A stretch of 64,000 nucleotides of DNA from Nocardia sp. NRRL S-836. GTDB lineage: Bacteria > Actinomycetota > Actinomycetes > Mycobacteriales > Pseudonocardiaceae. Numbering within the stretch: position 1 is the stretch's first letter; each line of letters begins with the position of its first letter. The stretch spans positions 83,378 through 147,377 of the forward strand of contig NZ_LGDY01000090.1 in the NCBI RefSeq assembly GCF_001279525.1, given 5' to 3'. The notes beneath the pieces were generated by a model. The model searched no databases. It was not told the origin of the DNA and worked only from the letters and a program-made list of their open reading frames with translations. A program made the position numbers and the translations under genes. Positions 45,811-54,741 of the stretch are shown here, piece by piece.

Positions 45811-46688
45811 ACGGCTCCGGGCAGCGAGCGGTGCAGGTGCTGCATCTCGGCGAGCAGGTAGCCCATGGCCTCGGTGTGCACGCCGTCGCGACCGGCCATG
45901 CCCGCGACACGGGCGGCGCGGACGTCAGCGGGCCTGGTCAGACCGGCGGCGGACAGCACCGCGGCCAGCACACCGTCCACTTCGGACCGCAGCGACGCCG
46001 GGTCGACCGCGACGCCCGCAAGGCGCGCCTCGACGGCGTGGGTGGCGAACAGCTCGTCCACGAACGGCCACACGCGGTCGAGTCCGGCCTGCATGCGGCG
46101 GTGCGACTCGTCGGTGCCGTCGCCGAGGCGGACGGTCCACTGGGCGGCGTGGTCGCGGTGGTAGGCCAGTTCCTTCAGGCCCTTCTCGGCCACGGCGGCC
46201 AGCACCGGGTCGGCCGAGCCGCGCAACCGGGAGAACAGCGCCAGCCGCCACGACGAGAACACCAGCAGGCGCGCGATCGTCGTGCCGAAGTCGCCGCCGG
46301 GGCCGGGGCCGCAGTCGATCTCGGCGAGGTGGACGTTGCGGAACTCGCGCTCGTCGCGCAGGTAGGCGAGGTCGTCCTCGGACCTGCCGAGCACCTCGCC
46401 GGCGCGCGTGAGCAGCATCCGGGCCTGGCCGAGCAGGTCGAGCGCGATGTTGGCGAGGGCGATGTCCTCTTCCAGCTCGGGCGCGCGCGAGCACCACTCC
46501 GACAGGCGCTGCGACATGATCAACGCGTCGTCGCCGAGCATCAGGCAGTAGGCGGCCAGGTCCGCGGTGTCGACGCCGGCCGGGAACTCGCGGTTCACGC
46601 CGACCAGCGCGTCCGAGAAGCCCGTCCCGAACGCCCAGTGGGAGTCCTCCCCGCCGAGGAGCGACTCGTACGCGTTATCAAAGCTCAT
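45804..46688 (-). CDS. paaC: Phenylacetyl-CoA epoxidase subunit PaaC
   Basis: A 294-residue ferritin-like structural subunit that pairs with PaaA. Helices such as YCLMLGDDALIMSQRLSEWC and LALANIALDLLGQARMLL keep the fold, while an intact diiron set is not expected in this subunit. ATG 46688 overlaps paaB by 4 bp. Confidence 0.93.
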   Translation of the reverse strand: MSFDNAYESLLGGEDSHWAFGTGFSDALVGVNREFPAGVDTADLAAYCLMLGDDALIMSQRLSEWCSRAPELEEDIALANIALDLLGQARMLLTRAGEVLGRSEDDLAYLRDEREFRNVHLAEIDCGPGPGGDFGTTIARLLVFSSWRLALFSRLRGSADPVLAAVAEKGLKELAYHRDHAAQWTVRLGDGTDESHRRMQAGLDRVWPFVDELFATHAVEARLAGVAVDPASLRSEVDGVLAAVLSAAGLTRPADVRAARVAGMAGRDGVHTEAMGYLLAEMQHLHRSLPGAVW

Positions 46689-46969
46689 AGGTGCGGCACG
46701 TCCTCGGGAATCGCGTAGAACGTCGGGTGCCGGTAGACCTTGTCCCCCGACGGCGCGAAGAACGGGTCCTTCTCGTCGGGCGACGACGCCGTGATCGCTG
46801 TGGCGGGCACCACCCAGATCGACACGCCCTCGTTGCGGCGCGTGTAGACGTCACGGGCGTTGCGCAGCGCCATCTCCGCGTCGGGCGCGTGCAGCGAACC
46901 GACGTGCACGTGGTTCAAGCCCCGCTTGCCCCGCACGAACACTTCCCACAGCGGCCAAGACGTGCTCAC
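46685..46969 (-). CDS. paaB: Phenylacetyl-CoA epoxidase subunit PaaB
   Basis: A 94-residue small subunit that bridges the PaaAC heterodimers. [20 protein letters not shown] and [20 protein letters not shown] match the family. Both ends overlap neighbours by 4 bp, showing a tightly coupled operon. Confidence 0.94.
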   Translation of the reverse strand: MSTSWPLWEVFVRGKRGLNHVHVGSLHAPDAEMALRNARDVYTRRNEGVSIWVVPATAITASSPDEKDPFFAPSGDKVYRHPTFYAIPEDVPHL

Positions 46970-47922
46970 GCGGCACCTTCCTTCACTGCGGCGTGCTCCT
47001 GAGCGGCGTGCTTCGCGGCGTGCGCGGCGGCGGCCTCACGAACCCACCCGCCGTCCTCGTGCGCCTTGCGCCGGTGGGCGATGCGCTGCTCGTTGCAGAC
47101 GCCGCCACCCTTGACGACCTGCCAGAACTCGTCCCAGTCGGGCGAGCCGAAGTCGTACTGCCCGCGCTCGGGGTTCCACCTCAGGTCGGGATCGGGGAAC
47201 GTGACGCCGAGCGCCTCCGCCTGCGGCACGCTCATGTTCACGAACTTCTGCCGCAGCTCGTCGTTGGTGTCGCGCTTGATCCGCCACGCCATCGACTGCT
47301 CGGTGTTCGTGGACTCCGCGTCCGGCGGGCCGAACATCATCAGCGCCGGCCACCACCACCGGTTCACCGAGTCCTGCACCATGTCCCGCTGCTGCTGGGT
47401 GCCGCGCATCATCGTCATGAGCAGCTCGTAGCCCTGACGCTGGTGGAACGACTCCTCCTTGCAGATGCGGATCATCGCGCGCGCGTACGGCCCGTAGGAC
47501 GTGCGGCACAACGGCACCTGGTTGCAGATCGCGGCGCCGTCGACCAGCCAGCCGATGACACCGACGTCCGCGAACGTGAGGGTCGGGTAGTTGAAGATCG
47601 AGGAGTACTTCTGGCGGCCCTCGATGAGCTTGGTCGTCAGGTCCTCGCGGTCGGCGCCGAGCGTCTCGGTCGCCGAGTACAGGTACAGCCCGTGGCCCGC
47701 CTCGTCCTGCACCTTGGCCAGCAGGATCGCCTTGCGCCGCAGCGAGGGCGCGCGCGAGATCCAGTTGCCCTCCGGCTGCATGCCGATGATCTCGGAGTGC
47801 GCGTGCTGGGCGATCTGCCTGATCAACGTCTTGCGGTAGCCGTCGGGCATCCAGTCGCGCGGCTCGATGCGCGATTCAGCCTGCACCGTGCGTTCGAAAC
47901 GCAGCTCCAGGTCATCCGCCAT
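46966..47922 (-). CDS. paaA: Phenylacetyl-CoA epoxidase catalytic subunit PaaA
   Basis: A 318-residue diiron oxygenase subunit that epoxidises the aromatic ring of phenylacetyl-CoA. Iron ligands are seen in [14 protein letters not shown] (ExxH) and [15 protein letters not shown] (ExxH), with a third Glu upstream. It is the first gene of the operon; ATG 47922. Only 9 bp separate it from the DUF3592 gene, so the promoter may lie within or before that gene. No PaaR-type palindrome was found. Confidence 0.95.
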   Translation of the reverse strand: MADDLELRFERTVQAESRIEPRDWMPDGYRKTLIRQIAQHAHSEIIGMQPEGNWISRAPSLRRKAILLAKVQDEAGHGLYLYSATETLGADREDLTTKLIEGRQKYSSIFNYPTLTFADVGVIGWLVDGAAICNQVPLCRTSYGPYARAMIRICKEESFHQRQGYELLMTMMRGTQQQRDMVQDSVNRWWWPALMMFGPPDAESTNTEQSMAWRIKRDTNDELRQKFVNMSVPQAEALGVTFPDPDLRWNPERGQYDFGSPDWDEFWQVVKGGGVCNEQRIAHRRKAHEDGGWVREAAAAHAAKHAAQEHAAVKEGAA

Positions 47923-47931
47923 GCATCGATG

Positions 47932-48378
47932 TTACACCTGGACGCGGAATCTGCGTAGAACTGTCACAACGGCCGCGATGACGATCCAGACGGCCGCGAG
48001 GAACGTCCCGACGGGCAACAGCGACAGCACCGCCGACCGCCCTGCCACGCGGACCAGTTCCGGGTTCGCCCGGTCGTACTGGACCCGCACGTTGTCGCCC
48101 ACGTTCAGACCGTCCGGGTACAGGATCCCCTGCGACGGGATGATCACCCGACCGTCCGGTGTGGCGTAGCGCACAACCGTCCTGTTGAAAGCCACCGAGT
48201 CCACCTGCGCGACCGCTTCACCCATGCGCTTCTCGATGGCGACGTCGTCGCGCCAGCACGCGAGCGGGAGCAGCACGCAGATCAGCGTGACCACCCCACC
48301 GACGATGAACAAGGCACGGCTGACCGCACGGCGGACGCGTACGCCGAGCGGCGGCTTGGTCACTGCGTTGTCCACCAC
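47932..48378 (-). CDS. DUF3592-type membrane protein
   Basis: A 148-residue protein with a hydrophobic helix near each end (ALFIVGGVVTLICVLLPLA and VLSLLPVGTFLAAVWIVIAA). Between them a soluble beta-rich domain reads VVRYATPDGRV, then VGDNVRVQYDRANPELVRV, the usual DUF3592 pattern. Its location directly upstream of paaA may give a shared promoter. Function unknown. Confidence 0.75.
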   Translation of the reverse strand: MVDNAVTKPPLGVRVRRAVSRALFIVGGVVTLICVLLPLACWRDDVAIEKRMGEAVAQVDSVAFNRTVVRYATPDGRVIIPSQGILYPDGLNVGDNVRVQYDRANPELVRVAGRSAVLSLLPVGTFLAAVWIVIAAVVTVLRRFRVQV

Positions 48379-48441
48379 AACTGAGAAGTCTAGAGCCGGG
48401 TGAGTGCCACGCTTTCAGGTTCATGTCCATACAGTCGAGGC

Positions 48442-49674
48442 GTGACATCAGCACCCACATCGCGAGCACGGCAACGGATCCGCGTCCGGTCGAGGCGGGA
48501 CAGGGCCGGTGACCTGCTCGGACTGCTGCCGAACCCGGACCAGGCCCTCGCGTGGGTGCGCGACGGCTCCGGCCTGGTCGGATGGGGCGAGGCCGCGCGC
48601 CTGGAGGTGAGCGGCCCGGACCGGTTCGCCCAGGCCGACGCGTGGTGGCGGGAGTTCGTCGGCCGCCTCGACGTGGACGACGAGCTGGGCGTTCCCGGCA
48701 GCGGACCCGTGGCGTTCATCTCCATGGCGTTCGCCGACGAACCCGGCGACTCGGTGCTGATCGTCCCCGAGGTCGTCGTCGGCCGGCGCAACGGTGTGGA
48801 GTGGGTCACCACCATCGGCACCGCCGACTCGATCCCCCGCAAAACACCCCTGTCGCGCCCGTCGGAAGTCCGGTACGCGAACGGCCAGCTGCCCGTCACG
48901 CAGTACCGCGAGGCCGTGCGCGAGGCCGTCGCCCGCATGCGCGAGGGCGAGCTCGGCAAGGTCGTGCTGGCCCACGACCTCATCGCCGTGACCGACAAAC
49001 GGCTCGACCAGCGTTTCGTGCTGCAAGGCCTCGCACGGCGCTACCCGGAGTGCTGGTCGTACGCGGTCGACGGCCTCGTGGGCGCGACCCCCGAGCTGCT
49101 GCTGCGACGCACCGGCTCGGTTGTGGACTCACGGGTGCTGGCCGGCACGACGTGGCCGCACGACGGCATCAGCGACGAGGAGCTCGCGTCGGCGTTGATG
49201 TCGTCCGAGAAGAACCTCGAAGAACACGACTACGCGATCACCTCTCTCGCGGACACGTTGCGCCCCTTCTGCTCGACCATGTCCGTCGACGGTCCGTCCG
49301 TCCTGCGCCTGCCGAACGTCTCGCACCTGTCCAGCGACGTCATCGGCACGTTGTCGTCGTCCGCGTCCCTGCTGCACCTCGGCGAGGCCGTGCACCCCAC
49401 GGCAGCCGTCGGCGGCACCCCGCGGCTCGACGCCACCCGGCTGATCTCGCAGCTGGAGGGCATGGACCGCGGCCGCTACGCCGGGCCGGTCGGGTGGATC
49501 GACGGCAACGGCGACGGCGAGCTCGGCATCGCACTGCGGTGCGCGCAGATCAACGGGTCGACCGCGCGGCTGTTCGCCGGGTGCGGGCTGGTCGCGGACT
49601 CCGATCCGGACAGCGAGGTGCAGGAGGCGCACGCGAAGATGCGCCCGATGCGGGAGGCGCTGGAGGGGCTTTAG
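48442..49674 (+). CDS. menF: Isochorismate synthase
   Basis: A 410-residue chorismate-utilising enzyme that makes isochorismate for menaquinone, or for a catecholate siderophore if paired differently. Signatures include GKVVLAHDLIAV, RYPECWSYAVDGLVGATPEL, SRVLAGTTWPHD, LHLGEAVHPTAAVGGTP and the C-terminal GRYAGPVGWIDGNGDGEL. The start is read as GTG 48442 with GAGG just upstream; a longer frame from 48400 is possible. menD, menB, menE and menA lie 5-11 kb downstream, supporting the menaquinone role. Confidence 0.88.
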   Translation: MTSAPTSRARQRIRVRSRRDRAGDLLGLLPNPDQALAWVRDGSGLVGWGEAARLEVSGPDRFAQADAWWREFVGRLDVDDELGVPGSGPVAFISMAFADEPGDSVLIVPEVVVGRRNGVEWVTTIGTADSIPRKTPLSRPSEVRYANGQLPVTQYREAVREAVARMREGELGKVVLAHDLIAVTDKRLDQRFVLQGLARRYPECWSYAVDGLVGATPELLLRRTGSVVDSRVLAGTTWPHDGISDEELASALMSSEKNLEEHDYAITSLADTLRPFCSTMSVDGPSVLRLPNVSHLSSDVIGTLSSSASLLHLGEAVHPTAAVGGTPRLDATRLISQLEGMDRGRYAGPVGWIDGNGDGELGIALRCAQINGSTARLFAGCGLVADSDPDSEVQEAHAKMRPMREALEGL

Positions 49675-49841
49675 AGCCGGTCCAGGAAGACATTCCAGGC
49701 CGAGGTGCTGAAGGTCAGCACCTCACCGGCCACGTGCTTCGAGTCGCGCACCTGGGCGTCGTTCGTCAGCGAGACCTCGACGCAGTCACCCTCCGGCGTG
49801 CCGTTGCTGTAGCTGCTCTTACGCCAAGCGCGGTCCTGCAT
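49671..49841 (-). CDS. DUF397-domain protein
   Basis: A 56-residue protein with the diagnostic WRKSSYSNGTPEGDCVEVSL and VRDSKH of DUF397, partner to the XRE regulator upstream. Its ATG at 49841 lies inside the end of the XRE gene (23-bp overlap). Such pairs regulate development and secondary metabolism in actinomycetes, with the small protein modulating the regulator. The 3' end overlaps menF by 4 bp. Confidence 0.9.
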   Translation of the reverse strand: MQDRAWRKSSYSNGTPEGDCVEVSLTNDAQVRDSKHVAGEVLTFSTSAWNVFLDRL

Positions 49842-50673
49842 TGTGGAGGTCCTCTCGCGGGGAGCCGACGTACTCCGCCAGCTTGCTCCGCGATTGTTCC
49901 TCATCCAAGGCGACCTCGGCCAAGCGATTGAAGATCAGGCTGGTGCGTGCAATTGCGCCAGGATCCTGCACAAACACGTGGGTCAGGTCAGATTCGCTGT
50001 AGGCGACCGGCATCGCTTTTGCGTACTCCCACAGCCGGACACCTGCCGAGTTGATGAGCACCTTCGCCGGGACGATACGCACGATGCGCGCGTTGAACAG
50101 CAACTGCAAGTATTGGTCCTCCATGATCTCGGCATTGCCAACTTGCTGCATCAGGGCCAACTCATGGATGTAGAACAAGCAATCCGGCCCATTGTGTCGC
50201 CGCAGGACCGCCTGGCGATCCATTCGCGCCTGCACGAGCGCCGGAATCCGCTCTGCGAGGGCGACACCATGCGCGCGGTAGAGGGCGTCGGCGTAGCGCT
50301 CCGTTTGCAGGAGGCCAGGCACCGTCAACGTGTCGTAGTTGAGCATCTTGGTAGCCGTCGACTCGGCCATGGCAAGGGTGCGGACGTTGTCCGAGACCTG
50401 GACGATGTACTCGTCGAAGGCGTACCGGTAGCGGTGCTTGAACTTGTCGAAGAAGTTGCCGTCCTTGCCGCACATGGTGAGGAACTGGACCAGGTCGATC
50501 TCGCTGGGCCTGGCTTTGCCGCGTTCGATGGTGGACACCTTGCTGGGGTCCCAGCCGAGCCGTTGCGCCATGGCGTGGCCGTTGAGCTCGGTGCAGGTCT
50601 CGCGCAACCGGCGCAGTTCGTCGCCGAGGTCGCGGCTGTATGCGGTGGATGGAGTGCTTTGGGCCATGTCCAC
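49819..50673 (-). CDS. XRE-family regulator with DUF5753 domain
   Basis: A 284-residue protein. The helix-turn-helix is at about residues 12-65 (LGDELRRLRETCTELNGHAM, then LGWDPSKVSTIERGK). The DUF5753 region follows, with MLNYDTLTVPGLLQTERYADAL and a C-terminal LTHVFVQDPGAIARTSLIFN. It pairs with the DUF397 gene. ATG 50673, though an ATG two codons later is equally possible. No binding site was identified. Confidence 0.9.
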   Translation of the reverse strand: MDMAQSTPSTAYSRDLGDELRRLRETCTELNGHAMAQRLGWDPSKVSTIERGKARPSEIDLVQFLTMCGKDGNFFDKFKHRYRYAFDEYIVQVSDNVRTLAMAESTATKMLNYDTLTVPGLLQTERYADALYRAHGVALAERIPALVQARMDRQAVLRRHNGPDCLFYIHELALMQQVGNAEIMEDQYLQLLFNARIVRIVPAKVLINSAGVRLWEYAKAMPVAYSESDLTHVFVQDPGAIARTSLIFNRLAEVALDEEQSRSKLAEYVGSPREDLHNAGPRLA

Positions 50674-50757
50674 CGAGGCTATGACGTGGCCTTATTCCAA
50701 GATACTGGCTCATTAGGGTGAAAACGGCGCACTCACCGCGTGCGGCGGGGTTCGCCG

Positions 50758-51990
50758 TCAATCTCCGATGACCGGTGGCGCGACCATGCGGTCGTCGTCG
50801 AAGTACTCGTCGGTCGGCACGAGGTAGTTGGACCTGTGTTCCTTGTCCTCCTCGCCGCCGTTTCCGGCACCAGTGCCCGCTCCGGCCGCGCCAGGGGCAC
50901 CGCTCCTGCCCGCCGCACCGCCGCGCGCCGCTCCCTCGGGACCGTGTCCGGCACCCGCACCACCGCCGGGACCGGAGAAGCCGGACGCACCACGTCCCAC
51001 CGCGCCAGGACTTCCCTGGCCGGGACCGCGGCCGCCGCCCACGCCGCCGCGGCCCGCACCACCCGCTCCAGCGGCTCCGCCGCGACCGGTACCGGCGGCG
51101 GTGCGCGGGATGTTCGCGCCCGTCGGAGAACCCGGCGTCATCAGGCCCGAACCGGGCACGAGCGGCGCGCGGTCGCCCGGCGTCCCGCTGACCGGCACGG
51201 GGGCGGGCGTCTCTGAGGTGACCGGCGCGGCCCACGCCGTGTTCGTGGTGCCGGTGTTCCCGGTCGCCGGACTGCCGACGCCGGGGGTGTTCGGGGTGGC
51301 GGCGCTGAGGCTGCTCACCCTGGGATCGCCGGTGCCGGGGTTGCCGAGGTGCGGCGCCGGGTCCACCGAACCGGTGGTGCGCGTGAACGTCGAACTGCTT
51401 GTTGTCGTGATGCCCTGCTGGCCGTTGGTCACCTGCGGAACGTCCTCGAAGGCCGGCATCGACGCGCCGGCCGTCGCCAGAGCGGTGTCACGCTCCTGCA
51501 TGACCCGCTCGGCCTCCTGCTTCGCGGCCTTCGACTTCTCGTGCTGCGCCAGGATCTCGAACGGCGCCGCCGCCACCCTGAACGGGTTGAGGCTGCTCGC
51601 CGCGTCCTTCAGCATCCGCGCGGGCTCGAACGGGACCTCTTTCGGGAACTTGTTCTTCGCCGCCTCAGCCGCCTCGGCCTGCCGCTCCACCACACCGCCT
51701 GTCACGGCGAACGTCGACGCCAGCTCGTCGGTAAAGGTGCCGACCTTCGTCAGCGCCCGCGAGGCCCCCGCGCCCGCGGCACCCGTCCAGCCCGCGCGCA
51801 TGCCGTTGATCACGGTGTTGATCCCGACCGCCACGTCGGTCAGCTCGGCCCCGATCGACTTCCACTCGGCCGCGATCTCCCCCGCGGCGCCTGGATCGTT
51901 GCCCTGCATCGCCTGCCGGTGCATGTCGGCGTGGCTGTGCGCCGAGTAGTTCGCGTTCGGCTGCGGAAATCGCGGCGTCTCGTGCGGCAT
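50758..51990 (-). CDS. PPE/WXG-type secreted protein with Gly/Pro-rich tail
   Basis: A 410-residue protein. Residues 20-150 form a helical hairpin like PPE/ESX substrates, with a W-x-G turn in NGMRAGWTGAAGAGASRAL. A 250-residue low-complexity region rich in Gly, Ala, Pro and Thr follows. The end is acidic (NYLVPTDEYFDDDRMVAPPV), which is common in type VII-associated proteins of this group. ATG 51990. It lies in a cassette with a DUF3558 lipoprotein and a small helical protein. The secreted role is inferred from architecture. Confidence 0.7.
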   Translation of the reverse strand: MPHETPRFPQPNANYSAHSHADMHRQAMQGNDPGAAGEIAAEWKSIGAELTDVAVGINTVINGMRAGWTGAAGAGASRALTKVGTFTDELASTFAVTGGVVERQAEAAEAAKNKFPKEVPFEPARMLKDAASSLNPFRVAAAPFEILAQHEKSKAAKQEAERVMQERDTALATAGASMPAFEDVPQVTNGQQGITTTSSSTFTRTTGSVDPAPHLGNPGTGDPRVSSLSAATPNTPGVGSPATGNTGTTNTAWAAPVTSETPAPVPVSGTPGDRAPLVPGSGLMTPGSPTGANIPRTAAGTGRGGAAGAGGAGRGGVGGGRGPGQGSPGAVGRGASGFSGPGGGAGAGHGPEGAARGGAAGRSGAPGAAGAGTGAGNGGEEDKEHRSNYLVPTDEYFDDDRMVAPPVIGD

Positions 51991-52018
51991 CGTTCGTCCC
52001 CCTGACGGCTCGACGTGG

Positions 52019-52507
52019 TCACGGCAGCTTGGCGGCCACGAGCTCGGCCGACTTCGTGGCCAGCGCACAGGCCTTCGTGGTGTCGGTCGACGCGCCACCG
52101 GCGCTGGCCACGACCTGCACGCTGGACGGTGCCGCCACGCTGAAGCCCTGGTGCTTCCCGAACCTGGCGGGGGTCTTCGTATCGCCCGAGTAGTCCAGGC
52201 CGTCGACCCCCCGCTTGGTGTCCAGGGCGACGGTGAGGCCACCGTTGCCGTTGCCGTCCCACTCGCAGGTCTCCGAGCCGGCGGTCCTGCGGGGTTGCGG
52301 GGCCGTGATGCCCAGGCCCGCCGCCTCGCTGCCGCTGATCAGCTCACACGGATTCAGGTCGGCGAACCCGGTGCCGGACGTCTGGCCGACAGCGGTCGGC
52401 GCCGTCGGTTCGGTGTTGACCGGCCGGGCCACACCACTCGTGTGCCCGCCCGAACAGGCGACGGCGAACAGGGCTAGACCGACTACGGCGATACGCATGC
52501 GGCTCAT
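52019..52507 (-). CDS. DUF3558 lipoprotein
   Basis: A 162-residue secreted lipoprotein. The signal peptide ends at a lipobox, LFAVACSGG (Cys18). The mature domain has NPCELISGSEAAGLGI and ETCEWDGNGNGGLTVAL, the two-cysteine DUF3558 pattern. The start is 52507 or the ATG three codons later. It is regularly placed beside PPE-like genes in Pseudonocardiaceae. Confidence 0.85.
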   Translation of the reverse strand: MSRMRIAVVGLALFAVACSGGHTSGVARPVNTEPTAPTAVGQTSGTGFADLNPCELISGSEAAGLGITAPQPRRTAGSETCEWDGNGNGGLTVALDTKRGVDGLDYSGDTKTPARFGKHQGFSVAAPSSVQVVASAGGASTDTTKACALATKSAELVAAKLP

Positions 52508-52516
52508 GGGTTCCTG

Positions 52517-52969
52517 TCAGAGTTTGTTCATCGTGCCGGAGGTGCTCTCTTCCACGTTCCGATAGGACTTCCGGCTCTTGTCCAGTTCGGCCTTGAGCTC
52601 GTCGATCGCCTTCACCAGATCGGGAACGACCGTGGACTGCGCGAGCCGGCCGATCTCCTGGTTGATCTGGCCCACCCGGTCCGCGTAGCCACCGCCGAGC
52701 GGCGTCCTGGTCGCCAGCAGCGACGACCTCCGCTTGATCCTTTCCAGGGTCCGCTGGAACTCGTCGAGCTTCCTGATCGCGGTGTCGACGGCCTGCGGGT
52801 CGTGCTGGAGAGCGCCCGCCTCCGCTGCCGCCGCCACGGACTTCGCCGCGACCGCGAACGTGCTGACGCCACCGGTCATCAATCCCGTCAAGGGACCACC
52901 CGACTGCGCGAAGTAGCGCTCGAAGGCGTATGCCTGAGCGCTTTCCTGCGCACTGCTCTGACCCGTCAC
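52517..52969 (-). CDS. Small helical protein of an ESX-like cassette
   Basis: A 150-residue, helix-rich protein with no signal peptide (VSTFAVAAKSVAAAAEAGAL, then RKLDEFQRTLERIKRR and KAIDELKAELDKSRKSY). The length and heptad-like spacing fit a WXG100-type or chaperone partner of the PPE-like protein. No WxG turn is present. Function inferred from its neighbours only. Confidence 0.6.
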   Translation of the reverse strand: MTGQSSAQESAQAYAFERYFAQSGGPLTGLMTGGVSTFAVAAKSVAAAAEAGALQHDPQAVDTAIRKLDEFQRTLERIKRRSSLLATRTPLGGGYADRVGQINQEIGRLAQSTVVPDLVKAIDELKAELDKSRKSYRNVEESTSGTMNKL

Positions 52970-53118
52970 AGGCTCCCCTCCCGCACCGGCACCGTGATCC
53001 GGGGATTGACCTTAGAGCAGGATCGGGAAGGCAAGAATGAAATGAACCGACAACACCCGTTCGGATTAATTGTTGCCACTGGGTCGGGAATAGCTTGAAC
53101 ACAGTGCGTGAAAAAGTT

Positions 53119-53161
53119 CGTGGGTGGTTTCTGGCCAATTCATGGCCAGAAACCACCCACG
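53119..53161 (-). terminator. Intrinsic terminator of the M1 aminopeptidase gene
   Basis: Perfect 19-bp arms at 53119-53137 and 53143-53161 (core GGTTTCTGGCCA / TGGCCAGAAACC) close a 5-nt loop. AAAAAG next to the left arm gives a U-tract on the minus-strand transcript. It begins 12 bp after the aminopeptidase stop. Confidence 0.9.
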
Positions 53162-53172
53162 ACGACCTGCGA

Positions 53173-54687
53173 CTACTTGTGCGCGTCCAGCAGCTCGTGC
53201 GTCAGCTGGATCTTGGCGCGGGACTTCGGCTCGGCGGCCTTCTTCGGCGCGACCTTGGCGTCGGCCGCGGCGACCTGCGTCGCACGGCCTGGTGCCTCGG
53301 CCGGCTTGCCCTTGGTGAAGAGCCACGTCTGGAACACCTGGTCCAGCTGCTGGCCGGACACCCGCTCGGCGACCGCGAGGAACTCCTCGATGGTGGCGTC
53401 CGAGTACTTCTTCTCGGCGGTCCAGGTCTTCAGGATCTCGAAGAACTTCTCGTCGCCCACGGTCACCCGCAGCGCGTGCACGGCCAGGGCGCCGCGGTCG
53501 TAGACGGCACCGTCGAAGACGTTGGCCGCACCGGGGTCGCCGGGCAGAACCTGCCAGAACGGGCTGTCGGCCGGGTAGCTGTCGTAGGTGAAGTCGGCGT
53601 TCTCCTGCGCGGTGCCCTCACCGACGTGCTCGGACCAGAGGAACTCCATGTAGGAGGCGAAGCCCTCGTTCAGCCAGATGTCGCGCCAGTGGTGCACCGA
53701 CACCGAGTCGCCGAACCACTGGTGGCCGAGCTCGTGGGCCAGGACGTAGGTGTTGGCGCCGCGGCGGAAGAAGGCGGCGTCGTAGTTGGGGCGGGTCTGG
53801 TTCTCGAGCGCGTAGCCGAGGTATGGGGTGACGACGCCGCCCTGCGCCTCGAACGGGTACGGGCCGACGTTCTCGGTGAGGAAGTCGATGACCTCGGGGG
53901 TGCGCTCGACGCTGGCCTTGGCGGCGTCGAGGTTGGCGCCGAGGCTTTCGGAGTAGGCGTTGACGTACGGCTGGCCGTTGGGGGCCGTGGACTGGCGGAC
54001 CTCGAACTGGCCGATGGTGAGGAAGGTCAGGTAGGGGGCCTGCGGCTTGGTGCTGCGCCAGTTCCAGCGGGTCCAGCCGTTGATCTGGCGGGTGGTGCCG
54101 AGGAACGTGCCGTTCGAGATGGCCTCGACACCGGTGGGGACGGCCACGTTGACGTCGAAGGTGGCCTTGTCGGTGGGGTGGTCGTTGGCGGGGAACCACC
54201 AGCGGGCGATCTCGGGCTCGCCGATCGCGAGCGCGCCGTCGGGGGTCTTGGTCCACGCGGTGTAGCCGTTGTGGTCCTTGACCTGCGACGGGGTGTCGGC
54301 GTAGGTCACGACGATGGTCAGGTCCTGGCCCTTGCGGAGGCCGCCGCGCGGGGTGACGACGAGCTCGTCGCCGTCCTGGGCGTAGGAGGCCGGGGCGTTG
54401 TTCACCCGCAGCGTCTTGACCTTGAGAAGGAAGTCCAGGTTGAACTGGGTGAGGTCCTCGGTGGCCTTGGCGAGGATCGTCGTGGTGCCGGAGAGCTGGT
54501 CGCCGGTCGGGTTGTAGTTGACCCTGATGTCGTAGTGGGAGACGTCGTACCCGCCGTTGCCGTAACCGGGGAAGTACGGGTCGCCCACGCCGGGGGCACC
54601 GGGCGACGCGGCGAGCGCCGTTCCCGCGAAGAGCGTCACTGCGGCTGCGGACGCGACCGCGGCCGTTGCCTTGGTTCTGATCGACAT
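53173..54687 (-). CDS. Secreted M1-family metallo-aminopeptidase
   Basis: A 504-residue exported zinc peptidase. A signal peptide covers residues 1-27 (TKATAAVASAAAVTLFAGTALA). The zinc site is HELGHQWFGD (318-327) with the third ligand in NEGFASYMEF (Glu341). The substrate-recognition GAMEN motif is replaced by YALENQ (292-297), as in secreted M1 relatives. The protein lacks the large C-terminal helical domain of PepN and ends in a Lys/Ala-rich tail. ATG 54687 fits the signal peptide; a GTG at 54705 is also possible. Confidence 0.87.
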   Translation of the reverse strand: MSIRTKATAAVASAAAVTLFAGTALAASPGAPGVGDPYFPGYGNGGYDVSHYDIRVNYNPTGDQLSGTTTILAKATEDLTQFNLDFLLKVKTLRVNNAPASYAQDGDELVVTPRGGLRKGQDLTIVVTYADTPSQVKDHNGYTAWTKTPDGALAIGEPEIARWWFPANDHPTDKATFDVNVAVPTGVEAISNGTFLGTTRQINGWTRWNWRSTKPQAPYLTFLTIGQFEVRQSTAPNGQPYVNAYSESLGANLDAAKASVERTPEVIDFLTENVGPYPFEAQGGVVTPYLGYALENQTRPNYDAAFFRRGANTYVLAHELGHQWFGDSVSVHHWRDIWLNEGFASYMEFLWSEHVGEGTAQENADFTYDSYPADSPFWQVLPGDPGAANVFDGAVYDRGALAVHALRVTVGDEKFFEILKTWTAEKKYSDATIEEFLAVAERVSGQQLDQVFQTWLFTKGKPAEAPGRATQVAAADAKVAPKKAAEPKSRAKIQLTHELLDAHK

Positions 54688-54741
54688 GCGCCGGACGCTA
54701 TCCACCCGTCCGGAAGCGAGCCACCGACTTCCGTAGGTTTC